Part shown: one piece after another, positions 48,550-58,000 of the stretch | Numbering within the stretch: the stretch's first letter is position 1 | Layout: each line of letters begins with the position of its first letter | Source: an uncultured Cytophagales bacterium | GTDB taxonomy: Bacteria > Bacteroidota > Bacteroidia > Cytophagales > Cyclobacteriaceae | Reading direction: 5' to 3' | Length of the DNA stretch: 64,000 nucleotides | NCBI GenBank assembly: GCA_913057175.1 | Contig: CAJXNP010000009.1 | Location: forward strand, 234,751 to 298,750 | Notes under the pieces: model-generated | Told to the model about the DNA's origin: nothing | Seen by the model: the letters and a program-made list of their open reading frames with translations, nothing else | Database searches by the model: none | Program-made: the position numbers and the translations under genes

Positions 48550-50757
48550 TTACGCCGGTTCAACCACATCTTCCTTCAACTGCTGGGTAAATGGTTGCTT
48601 TGTCAACCTTTTCCCAATGGCCCTGTACATTGCGTTGGCCACCGCTGCAGAAATAGGAGGCAGGGTAGGTTCACCTAAACCGGTTGGATCAATTCCATTC
48701 TGCACAAAATGAGTTTCGATCTCAAACGGTGTATCCTTGATCCTGATCAGCTGGTATCGATTAAAATTATCCTGATCAGGCTTTCCATCGGTCATGGTCA
48801 GGGCGCTGTACATCGCATGACCAATTCCATCAACAATACCACCTTCTACCTGGTTAATGGCACCATCGGGATTTACGACGACTCCGCAGTCTACCACGCA
48901 CCAGATCTTTTGGATTTGCGGTTCTCCGTTGTTCAGTGCCACGTCGACAACTTGTGCGACATATGAATTATGACAGTAGTAGGCCGAAACACCTCGATAG
49001 ACACCTTCCTTCTTTTCTCCCCAATTGGATTTTTCATGAACCATTTTTAAAACTCCGGCATATCGTTCAGCGTCGTAATCATTATTTTCACCTACCGGAT
49101 CGGTCATGGCCCGGTCAAATAGTTCCAATCGGAAATCAATAGGATCCTTTCCGGCGGCTTCTGCCACTTCATCAAGGAAGGATTGCTCGGCATAAGCGAC
49201 AAAATTTGAACTCGGTGCACGCCACGCCCCCGTTGAAACATTGGATTCAAGTGAATGGCTTTCTGCCAGGTAATTGTCAACCGTTCCTGCAGGATATCGG
49301 TCGGGGAACAACGGAGCACTGTTAATTCCGGCTGCACGAACGTGAAAACCGATTAATTTATTATTTTTATCCAGGGCAGCTCTGTACTTCATAGCATACA
49401 TCGGGCGATAGGTTCCCTGGGTCATGTCATCTTCTCGCGTATAGATCAATTTAACAGGTGCATTGACCTTTTTGGAAATGAGAGCTGCTTCCAGGCCAAA
49501 GTTTCCATACAATCGCCTTCCAAATCCACCCCCCATACGGGTCATCATCACGTCGATATTTTCCTCCGGTATTCCGGTATACTTATGAACGGAAGACCTC
49601 AATTCTGCAGGTGTCTGGATCGGCCCAACCAATTCTGCCTTATTTGCATTTACATCAGCAAAGAAATTCATTGGCTCCATCGTATTATGTGCAAGGAATG
49701 GCGCATAGTAGTTCTTTTCAATGACCTTTGCTGCATTTTTAAATGCTTTATCCGTATTTCCATCCGAGCGTCTGGGTTCATCTGATTTTTGGGTGATCAA
49801 TTCATCCAGCTTACTGATTTGGTCAACTGTATTTTCGGAACTGCTAACTTTTTCCCATTCGATTTTAAGTGCCTTTTTAGCTTTCATGACCTCCCAGGTG
49901 CTGTTCCCAACAATTACCACAAGCTGATGGAAAGCATTGGTTTCTGACCAGGATGCTTCTTCTCCTTCAGGTGTGGCAGAATCAATCGTAAAAACATCCT
50001 TGATACCAGCCATGCCTTTCACAGCGCTGTCGTCGATTGATTTAGGCTTCATCCCAAAGGAAGGGGCATGCACGATCATGGCAATCAGCATACCTTCTTT
50101 ATTGTAATCCAGTCCGAATAACGGCTCGCCTTTTACAAGTTTCGGTCCATCTACGTTTTTGGTAGGCGTGCCTATGATCTTAAAGTCTTTTGGGTCTTTC
50201 AATTCAACTTCTTCCGGTACGGATAGTTGGGATGCTGCCTGGGCGAATTCGCCGTAGCCGGCAGACTTTCCGGAGGAGTGGGAGATAGTTCCATTCTTTG
50301 TGGTCAACTCGCTAACCGGCACCTGCCATTCTTTTGCGGCTGCTTCGAGCAGCATTCTCCTTCCGGTTGCTCCAGCCATGCGCAAGCCCTGCCAGCCATG
50401 ACGAATGGATTGGCTTCCTCCGGCCAATTGCCTGTCGTATTTTTCTGTATTCAGATTTGTCTGTTCGACAATGACTTTTTTCCAATCAATATCAAGCTCT
50501 TCAGCTACGATCATCGGCATACTAGTTTTTACATTTTGCCCGATCTCAGGATTAGCTGAAAAGATGGTTGTAACCCCATTGTTGCCTATTTTAATATAGG
50601 AATTGATGTTGAACCATTCTTCCGGCATTTCTAAAAGTTGCTTTGGCGTGGGCTTGCATGAAACCAGCCAGTTAAAGCCGATCAGCAAACCACCACCTGC
50701 TGCTGCAGATGTCTTGAGAAAAGAACGACGGTTATATGAAGTTTTGACAAGTGTCAT
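48550..50757 (-). CDS. iorB: Isoquinoline 1-oxidoreductase-type molybdopterin-binding subunit
   Basis: Large subunit (735 residues) of a xanthine-oxidase-family molybdenum hydroxylase, exported by the Tat pathway: the N-terminus has NRRSFLKTSAAAGGGLLIGF. Molybdopterin-binding segments include TNLNTEKYDRQLAGGSQSIR, MTRMGGGFGRRLYG and VSTGAWRAPSSN, and the catalytic Glu is in the C-terminal GLGEPTLPPISAAVANA. No FAD subunit is encoded; electrons pass through IorA to cytochrome c, the usual arrangement for this subfamily. Substrates may be aldehydes or N-heterocycles and cannot be fixed here. Confidence 0.9.
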   Translation of the reverse strand: MTLVKTSYNRRSFLKTSAAAGGGLLIGFNWLVSCKPTPKQLLEMPEEWFNINSYIKIGNNGVTTIFSANPEIGQNVKTSMPMIVAEELDIDWKKVIVEQTNLNTEKYDRQLAGGSQSIRHGWQGLRMAGATGRRMLLEAAAKEWQVPVSELTTKNGTISHSSGKSAGYGEFAQAASQLSVPEEVELKDPKDFKIIGTPTKNVDGPKLVKGEPLFGLDYNKEGMLIAMIVHAPSFGMKPKSIDDSAVKGMAGIKDVFTIDSATPEGEEASWSETNAFHQLVVIVGNSTWEVMKAKKALKIEWEKVSSSENTVDQISKLDELITQKSDEPRRSDGNTDKAFKNAAKVIEKNYYAPFLAHNTMEPMNFFADVNANKAELVGPIQTPAELRSSVHKYTGIPEENIDVMMTRMGGGFGRRLYGNFGLEAALISKKVNAPVKLIYTREDDMTQGTYRPMYAMKYRAALDKNNKLIGFHVRAAGINSAPLFPDRYPAGTVDNYLAESHSLESNVSTGAWRAPSSNFVAYAEQSFLDEVAEAAGKDPIDFRLELFDRAMTDPVGENNDYDAERYAGVLKMVHEKSNWGEKKEGVYRGVSAYYCHNSYVAQVVDVALNNGEPQIQKIWCVVDCGVVVNPDGAINQVEGGIVDGIGHAMYSALTMTDGKPDQDNFNRYQLIRIKDTPFEIETHFVQNGIDPTGLGEPTLPPISAAVANAMYRAIGKRLTKQPFTQQLKEDVVEPA

Positions 50758-50802
50758 AGTGAATTTTAGTTAGTTAAAACAAAAGAATGAATAAGCAGTA
50801 AA

Positions 50803-51267
50803 TCAGGCATTCATGTTAGAAGCTGCACTGTGGATAGCTGATCTGATTCGCAGGTATGTTCCACAACGACAGATGTTTCCATTCATCGCACTGTAGATTT
50901 CTTCATCCGATGGGTTGGAATTCTTGTCGAGAAGTGCCGAAGCGCTCATGATCTGCCCTGCCTGGCAATAACCGCATTGGGCGACGTCATGCTCAATCCA
51001 TGCCTTTTGAACAGGATGATCGCCATTTTTGGATAATCCCTCGATGGTGACCACTTTCTTGTTTCCGATAGCTGATACGGGAATGCTACACGATCGGGTT
51101 GCTGTACCGTCCAGGTGAACCGTGCAAGCCCCACATTGGCTGATCCCACATCCGTATTTCGTTCCGACAAGTTTGATATGATCTCTTAGTACCCACAACA
51201 GGGGCGTATCTTCTGCTACGTCTACCTGTTGCTGTTTTCCGTTAATGTTTAAAGTGAATTGTGCCAT
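50803..51267 (-). CDS. iorA: 2Fe-2S small subunit of isoquinoline 1-oxidoreductase-type enzyme
   Basis: A 154-residue iron-sulfur subunit with two 2Fe-2S clusters. The plant-type cluster cysteines lie in [18 protein letters not shown] and a following Cys (TRSC); the helical domain has [10 protein letters not shown] and [11 protein letters not shown]. It lacks its own Tat signal, so it is probably co-exported with IorB. It is encoded 45 bases upstream of iorB. Confidence 0.92.
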   Translation of the reverse strand: MAQFTLNINGKQQQVDVAEDTPLLWVLRDHIKLVGTKYGCGISQCGACTVHLDGTATRSCSIPVSAIGNKKVVTIEGLSKNGDHPVQKAWIEHDVAQCGYCQAGQIMSASALLDKNSNPSDEEIYSAMNGNICRCGTYLRIRSAIHSAASNMNA

Positions 51268-51372
51268 AGTATAAATTTAAGAAATCATGCCATAAGATTG
51301 CAAACCGTTTATGTAATCAAATTTAGATTTCAAAACCATGACTTCTTATAAAATTATCTCCCAGGGTTCCTG

Positions 51373-52377
51373 TTACTCCTTCTTGAAAATTATCTCAGTT
51401 ATATCATTCTCTATAGGTTCGAGGCTGTTCAGGTAGAGGTAGATTGCTGTCAAATCTTCATCCGTCATTCTCGAAAAGGGTCCCCAATCCATCGGTGAAT
51501 GCATGACTAATCTTCCCTGCCGGAATCGGGCTATCCATGCTTCGCTGGTTTTAAACTTCGACAAAGCGCTATTTGGATGGGGGGTGATATTAGTCGACCG
51601 TGTCCACAATTCCGGATCAACTCCAATGACTTTGTGCAGTTCAGGGAAAGGTTCAAATTCCATTCCTCCGGCAAATTCCGGTCCGGTTGCTTCATAGGTC
51701 ATAGGATCACGACTGGTATGACAAGCCACACAATTGGTTACATACCTGGACAGGTATTCCCCACGCTCAATGGTTGCTGCCATCGGTGGAGCAACTGCAG
51801 GTGGTGTCGCATCCTCTATCGGTTGAAATGTTGGCGCCAAAGTACGGACCATTTTACCCATAAAGGTCCAGGAGGGAGACTGTACTTTATTGTAAACCGG
51901 TTTTGCGGATCGTAAGTAAGATACAACAGCCACCAGGTCATCGTCAGCCATGTTCCAAAAGGGCATGAGAAGGTTTAGGGTCGTGGTACCATCAGGTTTC
52001 ACTGCGTGTCGCATCATCCGAAAGACCTCTCCATCGGAATAGCGACCGATGCCTGTTTCAGCATCAGGGGTCAGGTTGGCAGGTGAAATGATTCCTAAAG
52101 GACCAAGTGGAAAATCAACACCACCCTTTAGAGCTATTTCATCACCTTTGTCTGAATTGACCATTTCTTCATAGGAAGATACATGGCAGGAAGAGCAATG
52201 CGCAGGTCCGTAAACCAGGTATTTGCCCCTGGCAATGACCGTAGAGTCTGAGCTAGCCTGTAGCTCAGGGTAGGAGATGTTGTAAGTCTTATTCCAATTT
52301 ACATGGACATAAAAAAACATGATGCCCACGAAAATGAGAACGATGAAAACAATCCCAAGTAGGATCTTTTTGAACAT
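51373..52377 (-). CDS. Membrane-anchored dihaem cytochrome c
   Basis: A 334-residue protein with an N-terminal membrane helix (ILLGIVFIVLIFVGIMFFYVHV) and two c-type haem sites, CSSCH at about 61-65 and CVACH at about 219-223. The LMPFWNMADDDLVAVVSYLRS and MDWGPFSRMTDEDLTAIYLYLNS segments supply methionine ligands typical of alcohol- and aldehyde-dehydrogenase cytochromes. It is the first gene of the unit ending in iorA and iorB and probably accepts their electrons on the periplasmic side. Confidence 0.9.
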   Translation of the reverse strand: MFKKILLGIVFIVLIFVGIMFFYVHVNWNKTYNISYPELQASSDSTVIARGKYLVYGPAHCSSCHVSSYEEMVNSDKGDEIALKGGVDFPLGPLGIISPANLTPDAETGIGRYSDGEVFRMMRHAVKPDGTTTLNLLMPFWNMADDDLVAVVSYLRSAKPVYNKVQSPSWTFMGKMVRTLAPTFQPIEDATPPAVAPPMAATIERGEYLSRYVTNCVACHTSRDPMTYEATGPEFAGGMEFEPFPELHKVIGVDPELWTRSTNITPHPNSALSKFKTSEAWIARFRQGRLVMHSPMDWGPFSRMTDEDLTAIYLYLNSLEPIENDITEIIFKKE

Positions 52378-52678
52378 GATTGGTTAGGTTGTGATACCTG
52401 TAAAGATTTGTTGAATTATAGCATAAAATTTAGTTAAAAAAGTGATGATAACCAACTAGGTTGACCTCAAACAAAAACGATTTTTTTCAGAAGGTCTGGC
52501 GACTTGAAATTTGAGGTTTAAACAAATTTTATTACTCTCAACAGTTGTAAGCCAGCTTTCTTCTTAGCATTAAAAAAAGTCACGATTTGTCATTTATTAA
52601 AGATTTCCTGAATAGATCCCATACTTATTAAATTTTAAGGGCAAAAATGACTATTTTTCTGAATCACTTATTTCAACT
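52378..52678. other. Intergenic region without a gene
   Basis: About 300 bases between divergent genes. An 8-bp inverted repeat (ACCTCAAA at 52464-52471, TTTGAGGT at 52510-52517) is the only structure seen. No clear promoter box was found on either strand. Confidence 0.5.
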
Positions 52679-55600
52679 ATGAACTCGCTCTTTTTTCGAC
52701 TTGGGAATATCATTTTTTTTATTGCTTTGATATTCAGCATCAATTCAGTTCAAGCCCAGCAGGATACCGAATTTTGGTTTGCCGCTCCCGACGCTTCCGC
52801 TACCCACGAAGATTCGCCCATTCGCCTACGATTATCAACAGAAAACGAACCCGCCCAGGTCACCATTTCGCAACCGGCCAATTCGTCTTTTACTCCTTAT
52901 ATCATTTCTATTCCGGCTAATTCCACCCGGACAGTTGATCTGACTTCCAGAAAACCACTGATCGAACACAATCAAAGTAATGTGGTGGTGAACAAGGGCT
53001 TATACATCCGGTCATCAGCATTGATTACAGCATATTATGAAATAGGTCAGACGTTTAATATTGATATTTATACATTAAAGGGAAAAAATGCCCTGGGTCA
53101 GGATTTCATTGCACCCGGGCAAACGTTCTGGTCGAATGTCAATTTCTCCGATGCCAAATCAACAATTGAACTGGTAGCTGCTCAAAATAATACGATAGTC
53201 ACAATGGTGCCCAATGCCAATATATTTGGCCATCAGGCAGGCGATACCATCTTAATCAGGTTAAACCGGGGTCAATCCTATTCCATGCGTAAAATATCAG
53301 ATTCTTCCACCGAAACGCTGGCAGGGTCGGTCATTCAATCTACCAAGCCCATTGCTGTAAGTGTAACGGATGACTCCATGGTGGAGCAGCAATGCTATGA
53401 CCTGGGAGGTGATCAGATCGTTCCCATCGGGATCCTCGGAAAGGAATACATTGTCTCGAGGGGACAGATCAATGTTAATGAGCGGATTTTCATCACCGGT
53501 GTCGAAGATGGGACGGTGGTTGAAATCACCGGAAACCAGCAACGAATTGACACAATTGGCTACAGGCAAACTAAAATGTATACTACAGAAAGTATTATGC
53601 ATATCCGTTCATCAAAACCAGTTTACGTCATGCAATATACGGGTATCGGCTGTGAGCTAGGCGCTGCACTCATTCCAAGTATAAATTGCAAAGGTTCTAA
53701 TACAATTGCTTTTACACGATCCGGAAATGACCAGTTCTTCCTCAAATTGTTGGTTCGGTCCGGAGGGGAAGATGAATTTACCCTGAACGGAAATTCGAAT
53801 TTTATTCTTGCCAGCGACTTCCAGAATGTGCCCGGAACCAATGGAGCATGGAAGATTGCGAGCATCTCCATGTCAATGTCGACCGTCATCCCAGGAAATG
53901 TTTATGTAGTTAGGAATGCGAACTATTCCTTCCAATTGGGATTTCTGGATGGGGGAGTGGTGACCGGGGCGAGGTATGGATACTTTTCCAATTTCAGCAG
54001 CCTGTTCATTGGTGATGACCTGACCCTTTGTGAAGGTGATACCTGGGAAATCGTTCCCAAGGGTCAGACGGGATCTACCTATATCTGGAGCGATGGCAGT
54101 ACGAATGAATCCTTGCTGGTGCATGACCCCGGAATGTACTGGGTGGAAATGACAAGTCCAAGCGGATGTGTTCTGACGGATACACTCATTGTAACGGAGA
54201 AAACGAATGACTTTCTGCACCTTCCGGATACACTTTATGGATGTGGTGACGATGAATTCACCTATCAGCACGGGAATTATGTGGACTATCAATGGTCAAA
54301 TGGTCTCACAACCAGAACATTTACTACCTCTGAACCTGGTAATTATTCACTTTTTGCAGTTAATAGAAACGGCTGCGAAGATTCCGATAGCATGCAGGTG
54401 CTATTTCACCCTTCGCCAATTCTCAGTTTAATAGACTCAGTGAATGTTTGTGAGGGAGATAGCGCCCTGATCGAAGTAGAAACACCTGAGGATCTGCAGT
54501 TTAAATGGAAAAATGGCGATACTGGTGAAACTACACTTGTCAGCGACGAAGGCTGGTTTTGGGTAGAAGGTAGCAATGAACACTGCCAGAAAACAGATAG
54601 CATATGGGTTCAGCTGTTATCGAAGCCTTTGGCAGATACCATAATTGGTAGTCGCAGTGTGTGTCCAGGTGTCGAGGGGGTGGAATACTGGGTTGAGCAC
54701 GAAACGGATGAAATACTGCAAACCTGGTGGAATGTGATGGGCGGATCAATCAGTGAAAAAACAGATGACTTTCATATCGAAGTGGATTGGGAAGAGCAGA
54801 ACGACCATGCGCTCATACAACTTGTTTCGGTCAATTCGGATGGCTGCCCGAGTGATACGGCCGATTTTGAGGTGAAAATTAACGAGTTGCTTGAAACAGA
54901 AACACCAGAAGGCCTCATGGATGTTTGCTTCAACGACGCCCGGCAGGTATACCATGTCATGCCAACAAGTGGTTCGGTGTATACGTGGCAGGTTGAAAAC
55001 GGCCAAATTTTAGCAGGGCAGGGGACTTCCGAAATTACGGTGGAATGGGATCAAACCGGGGAATATTCAATACTGGTGCAGGAAGCCAGTACAACAGATA
55101 TTACCTCCTGTTTTGGCACAAGCGACCCACTGGATGTGAGCGTTTTTATGGATTCTGCACAAATATGGATGAATTTTGTTTCTGTTGATGTGAACCAGGA
55201 CAATATCATAGTGGTGGATTGGTCAATATTTAATGAACACCGCATCCAATATCCGCTGGACCTGTACCGGAGAGAGGGTTTTAATGGCGAATTGACAAGG
55301 ATCCTGGAAGTAGAGAATTTTAACCATTACCTCGATGAACCAGTCAATACAGCCAATATTTCCTATGGTTATCAGGTTCAGGCATTTAATTTTTGCAATG
55401 AAGAGATCACGACGAATATTCATCAAAGTATGGTATTGTCAGGCACAAGCAATGAAGATGAAACAGAAATTTCACTGTCGTGGAATGAATACGAAGGATG
55501 GGATGATGGTGTCGGACAATACTATGTAATCCGGCAGTTGGAAGATAATACTTCATATGACACCGTTGCTGTGGTCAACGGGCAGACCACTAACATTACC

Positions 55601-55957
55601 CTAAGCAATACGGCAGACGGATTTGTTCATCGTATTCGTATTGTGGCAGAACGAGCGGATGGAACAGTGAGTCTTTCCAATCATATATCATTTGAGTTTG
55701 AGCATCAGCTGTACATTCCCAATGTAATGACACCCAACTCTGATAACAGAAACGATTATTTTACGATTCCCAGAATTGAATTATATCCACAGGCCAAACT
55801 CAGCATTTACAATCGCCAGGCGACCAAAGTGTTCTCAGCAACTGGTTATCAAAATGACTGGCCGGCAGACAACCTCAGCGCCGGCACGTATTATTATCAT
55901 TTGGAAATCCCCAATCTCGACCGCGAATACAAAGGTTGGTTTTCGGTTTTGAGGTAG
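52679..55957 (+). CDS. T9SS type B (gliding-motility C-terminal) secreted protein with IgGFc-binding-like N-terminus
   Basis: A 1092-residue secreted protein. After a signal peptide (ALIFSINSVQAQQDTEFWFA) comes an IgGFc-binding-like domain (about 28-430; TEFWFAAPDASATHEDSPIR, KGLYIRSSALITAYYEI, VMQYTGIGCELGAALIP). Several PKD/Ig-like repeats follow, each with patterns such as LCEGDTWEIVPKGQTGSTY, YIWSDGST and DSVNVCEGDSALIEVET. The C-terminus is the gliding-motility-associated type B sorting domain (NVMTPNSDNRNDYFTIPRIE to YYYHLEIPN and GWFSVLR). It is probably displayed on or released from the cell surface through T9SS. Its biological role is unknown. Confidence 0.9.
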   Translation: MNSLFFRLGNIIFFIALIFSINSVQAQQDTEFWFAAPDASATHEDSPIRLRLSTENEPAQVTISQPANSSFTPYIISIPANSTRTVDLTSRKPLIEHNQSNVVVNKGLYIRSSALITAYYEIGQTFNIDIYTLKGKNALGQDFIAPGQTFWSNVNFSDAKSTIELVAAQNNTIVTMVPNANIFGHQAGDTILIRLNRGQSYSMRKISDSSTETLAGSVIQSTKPIAVSVTDDSMVEQQCYDLGGDQIVPIGILGKEYIVSRGQINVNERIFITGVEDGTVVEITGNQQRIDTIGYRQTKMYTTESIMHIRSSKPVYVMQYTGIGCELGAALIPSINCKGSNTIAFTRSGNDQFFLKLLVRSGGEDEFTLNGNSNFILASDFQNVPGTNGAWKIASISMSMSTVIPGNVYVVRNANYSFQLGFLDGGVVTGARYGYFSNFSSLFIGDDLTLCEGDTWEIVPKGQTGSTYIWSDGSTNESLLVHDPGMYWVEMTSPSGCVLTDTLIVTEKTNDFLHLPDTLYGCGDDEFTYQHGNYVDYQWSNGLTTRTFTTSEPGNYSLFAVNRNGCEDSDSMQVLFHPSPILSLIDSVNVCEGDSALIEVETPEDLQFKWKNGDTGETTLVSDEGWFWVEGSNEHCQKTDSIWVQLLSKPLADTIIGSRSVCPGVEGVEYWVEHETDEILQTWWNVMGGSISEKTDDFHIEVDWEEQNDHALIQLVSVNSDGCPSDTADFEVKINELLETETPEGLMDVCFNDARQVYHVMPTSGSVYTWQVENGQILAGQGTSEITVEWDQTGEYSILVQEASTTDITSCFGTSDPLDVSVFMDSAQIWMNFVSVDVNQDNIIVVDWSIFNEHRIQYPLDLYRREGFNGELTRILEVENFNHYLDEPVNTANISYGYQVQAFNFCNEEITTNIHQSMVLSGTSNEDETEISLSWNEYEGWDDGVGQYYVIRQLEDNTSYDTVAVVNGQTTNITLSNTADGFVHRIRIVAERADGTVSLSNHISFEFEHQLYIPNVMTPNSDNRNDYFTIPRIELYPQAKLSIYNRQATKVFSATGYQNDWPADNLSAGTYYYHLEIPNLDREYKGWFSVLR

Positions 55958-55993
55958 GGGAGATAACAGAAAATAAAGTAGTAAGAGAACACT

Positions 55994-56142
55994 ATTCCCG
56001 CACTTGTTGCGGGATCTCCACCAAGCTTAAGAGATCTATTAAAGATCAGAAGTCTTAGAAAACCATCCCTCTGACTAATTTGGTGAACCAATTCCTGGGG
56101 ATCCCTGCCTTCGGCAGACAGGCCGGAACGGAGTCCGGGAAT
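55994..56142. repeat. REP-like element related to the one at 48377-48509
   Basis: The left arm 55994-56016 (ATTCCCGCACTTGTTGCGGG then ATC) is a variant of the 48377 arm; the right end closes with CCGGGAAT at 56135-56142 after a longer, rearranged stem around 56100-56133. The core 56030-56050 equals 48413-48433 except one base. It again lies between convergent genes and may double as a terminator. Confidence 0.75.
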
Positions 56143-56240
56143 GATTCCTCTTAATACTTCAAAATGAATCTCTGTGAAACTCAGTGCTTCTTCGAAATCT
56201 TTGTGAAACAACCCTTAAGATTAGGAATCCTTACCATTAT

Positions 56241-57443
56241 TTACCTGACCAAATATTTATGACTCTTCACATGATCAGCGTTTTTCAGCTCAACGATGTA
56301 CATGCCTTTTTCCAAATGTTTTTCGAATTGAATGGAAGTTGAATAGCTATCCGGAGTAGATTGATGGACGATTTTCCCCTCCATATTTCTAATGGTCAAT
56401 TCATAGCCTCCGGGGAAATCCGTCGAAGAGATCTGTAGATGTTGGCCATTTCCCGGGTTGGGATAGACCTTGCTGGATTCATTTCCCGGCTCGATATATA
56501 CGCTCGCAGCCTTGAAAGTTTCAGAAGTTCCATCAACATCAACAGCCGTTAAGCGATAGTAATTCCAACCGGTTTTAGGATGGTTATGTGAAAAACCATA
56601 GGTATGCATCACATGCGAATTACCGGCGCCAAATACTTTGTCAATTTCAGTAAAGTTCTTACCATCACTGGAATGCTCAACACTGAAATAATCAAAATTC
56701 TCTTCCTTGGATGTCAACCAGGAGAGCTGGGCGGAATGATCCTTTTTTTTCACTGCAAAAGAATAGAGGGTAATGGGCAGGACCGTATTGCCATTGATCC
56801 CGGTATCCACAAAGTCGTAGAGGACCGGATCGTCATTAGATAATTCTGTTTCCGTTTTGCTATAATCTTCCGGGTTACAGGGATCCCAGGGATAGCATAG
56901 TGAACCGCCATTTCCAATTCCACCACCATTCGTAACATTCGTAGTTCCATAAACATAAAAATCACCCGTCGATTGAATATGGCCATTTGTAACGGTCACA
57001 TCACCTGTTACGACCATGGTGCCACCACTTGTAAGTTGAAAACTACCTTCTAACCACAAATTACCCTTTACAATAAGCAGTCCATTGGATGCGATATTCA
57101 TGCTTGCACCGGAGCCAAGGGTCATATTTCCGTCCACGAATAATGTATCATGGATCTGATATTCAGGATTTGCATTTGTAGAATTAAGGTCTCCATTCCG
57201 GAAGGTATACCCGTAAATGTCAATTCCATAAACATTACTATGGGTGCTCGGATATCCCGGTGTCCTAGGAAGCCAGCCTTCATCGTTGAAGATTGTCCAT
57301 GTGGTCTCTAATTCCCAATTTTGAGCACTGGGAGAGGTGTTATCATTGGATGTATAATCGTATGGTTGAGCTTTTAAAAAGCCAAGGTGAGCAAATAGGA
57401 ATCCTGTTAGGATCACAGCTTTGTTGATTGTTTGGTTCATCAT
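56241..57443 (-). CDS. T9SS type A sorting-domain secreted protein
   Basis: A 400-residue secreted protein. A signal peptide (AVILTGFLFAHLGFLKAQ) is followed by a Thr/Gly/Asn-rich beta region with repeats such as GLLIVKGNLWLEGSFQLTSGG and MVVTGDVTVTNGHIQ, resembling a right-handed beta-helix/adhesin. A fibronectin-like stretch (TLYSFAVKKKDHSAQLSWLT, FDYFSVEHSSDGKNF) leads to the type A sorting domain (KVYPNPGNGQHLQISS to GMYIVELKN and KYLVR). The frame could start at a GTG at 57446; the ATG at 57443 is chosen. Likely surface-exposed; role unknown. Confidence 0.88.
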   Translation of the reverse strand: MMNQTINKAVILTGFLFAHLGFLKAQPYDYTSNDNTSPSAQNWELETTWTIFNDEGWLPRTPGYPSTHSNVYGIDIYGYTFRNGDLNSTNANPEYQIHDTLFVDGNMTLGSGASMNIASNGLLIVKGNLWLEGSFQLTSGGTMVVTGDVTVTNGHIQSTGDFYVYGTTNVTNGGGIGNGGSLCYPWDPCNPEDYSKTETELSNDDPVLYDFVDTGINGNTVLPITLYSFAVKKKDHSAQLSWLTSKEENFDYFSVEHSSDGKNFTEIDKVFGAGNSHVMHTYGFSHNHPKTGWNYYRLTAVDVDGTSETFKAASVYIEPGNESSKVYPNPGNGQHLQISSTDFPGGYELTIRNMEGKIVHQSTPDSYSTSIQFEKHLEKGMYIVELKNADHVKSHKYLVR

Positions 57444-57737
57444 CACGTTCCTTACTTAAAACTGGTTGCTATCAAGGATATATTTGAAATGACTATAATC
57501 TGTAACCTGTTCGCAAACTGGAACTGTATGCAATTCGATGAAAAGCAAAAATGCTTCTAAGAACTCCCGTTAGAAGACGACAAATAATGAAGGTTACAAG
57601 GGAGAGTGGGTTAGGTTAAAGGGAAGTTATTATTAGAGGATCTTATTTCTATTTAACATAATGTATATTATATAACAAATATGTAAATCAGTGGGTGCCA
57701 CTTACTGCAGAAATTCAATGAATTTATTCTATTGCTA

Positions 57738-57935
57738 CTATAAACCATTTTTATTCAATCGCTTGTCGATCTCTTCAATCTTTTCATAAATAAGATCAAG
57801 TTCACTTTCAGTAACTTCTTTCAATTCTTCAAAAGCCTGATCAAGTAATTTAGAATGATCTCTTAGATATTTCATTTTGGCTTCTGTAACCACCCGAAGT
57901 CTTTCAACTTTTTTATTTAATTCTTCTGTCGTCAT
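57738..57935 (-). CDS. Small coiled-coil protein
   Basis: A 65-residue, highly charged helical protein (VERLRVVTEAKMKYLRDHSK and DLIYEKIEEIDKRLNKNGL) with heptad-like leucines. It lies 65 bases after the NAD-kinase-like gene on the same strand, so it could be the last member of the SPFH operon. No family is recognised. It is kept because it has a good ATG and a coherent amphipathic pattern. Confidence 0.5.
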   Translation of the reverse strand: MTTEELNKKVERLRVVTEAKMKYLRDHSKLLDQAFEELKEVTESELDLIYEKIEEIDKRLNKNGL

Positions 57936-58000
57936 AGTTCAAATATAATAAAGTTCGTTTAAACGGTCATTTTCCCTGACCTGGACTGGAGAAGATAATT

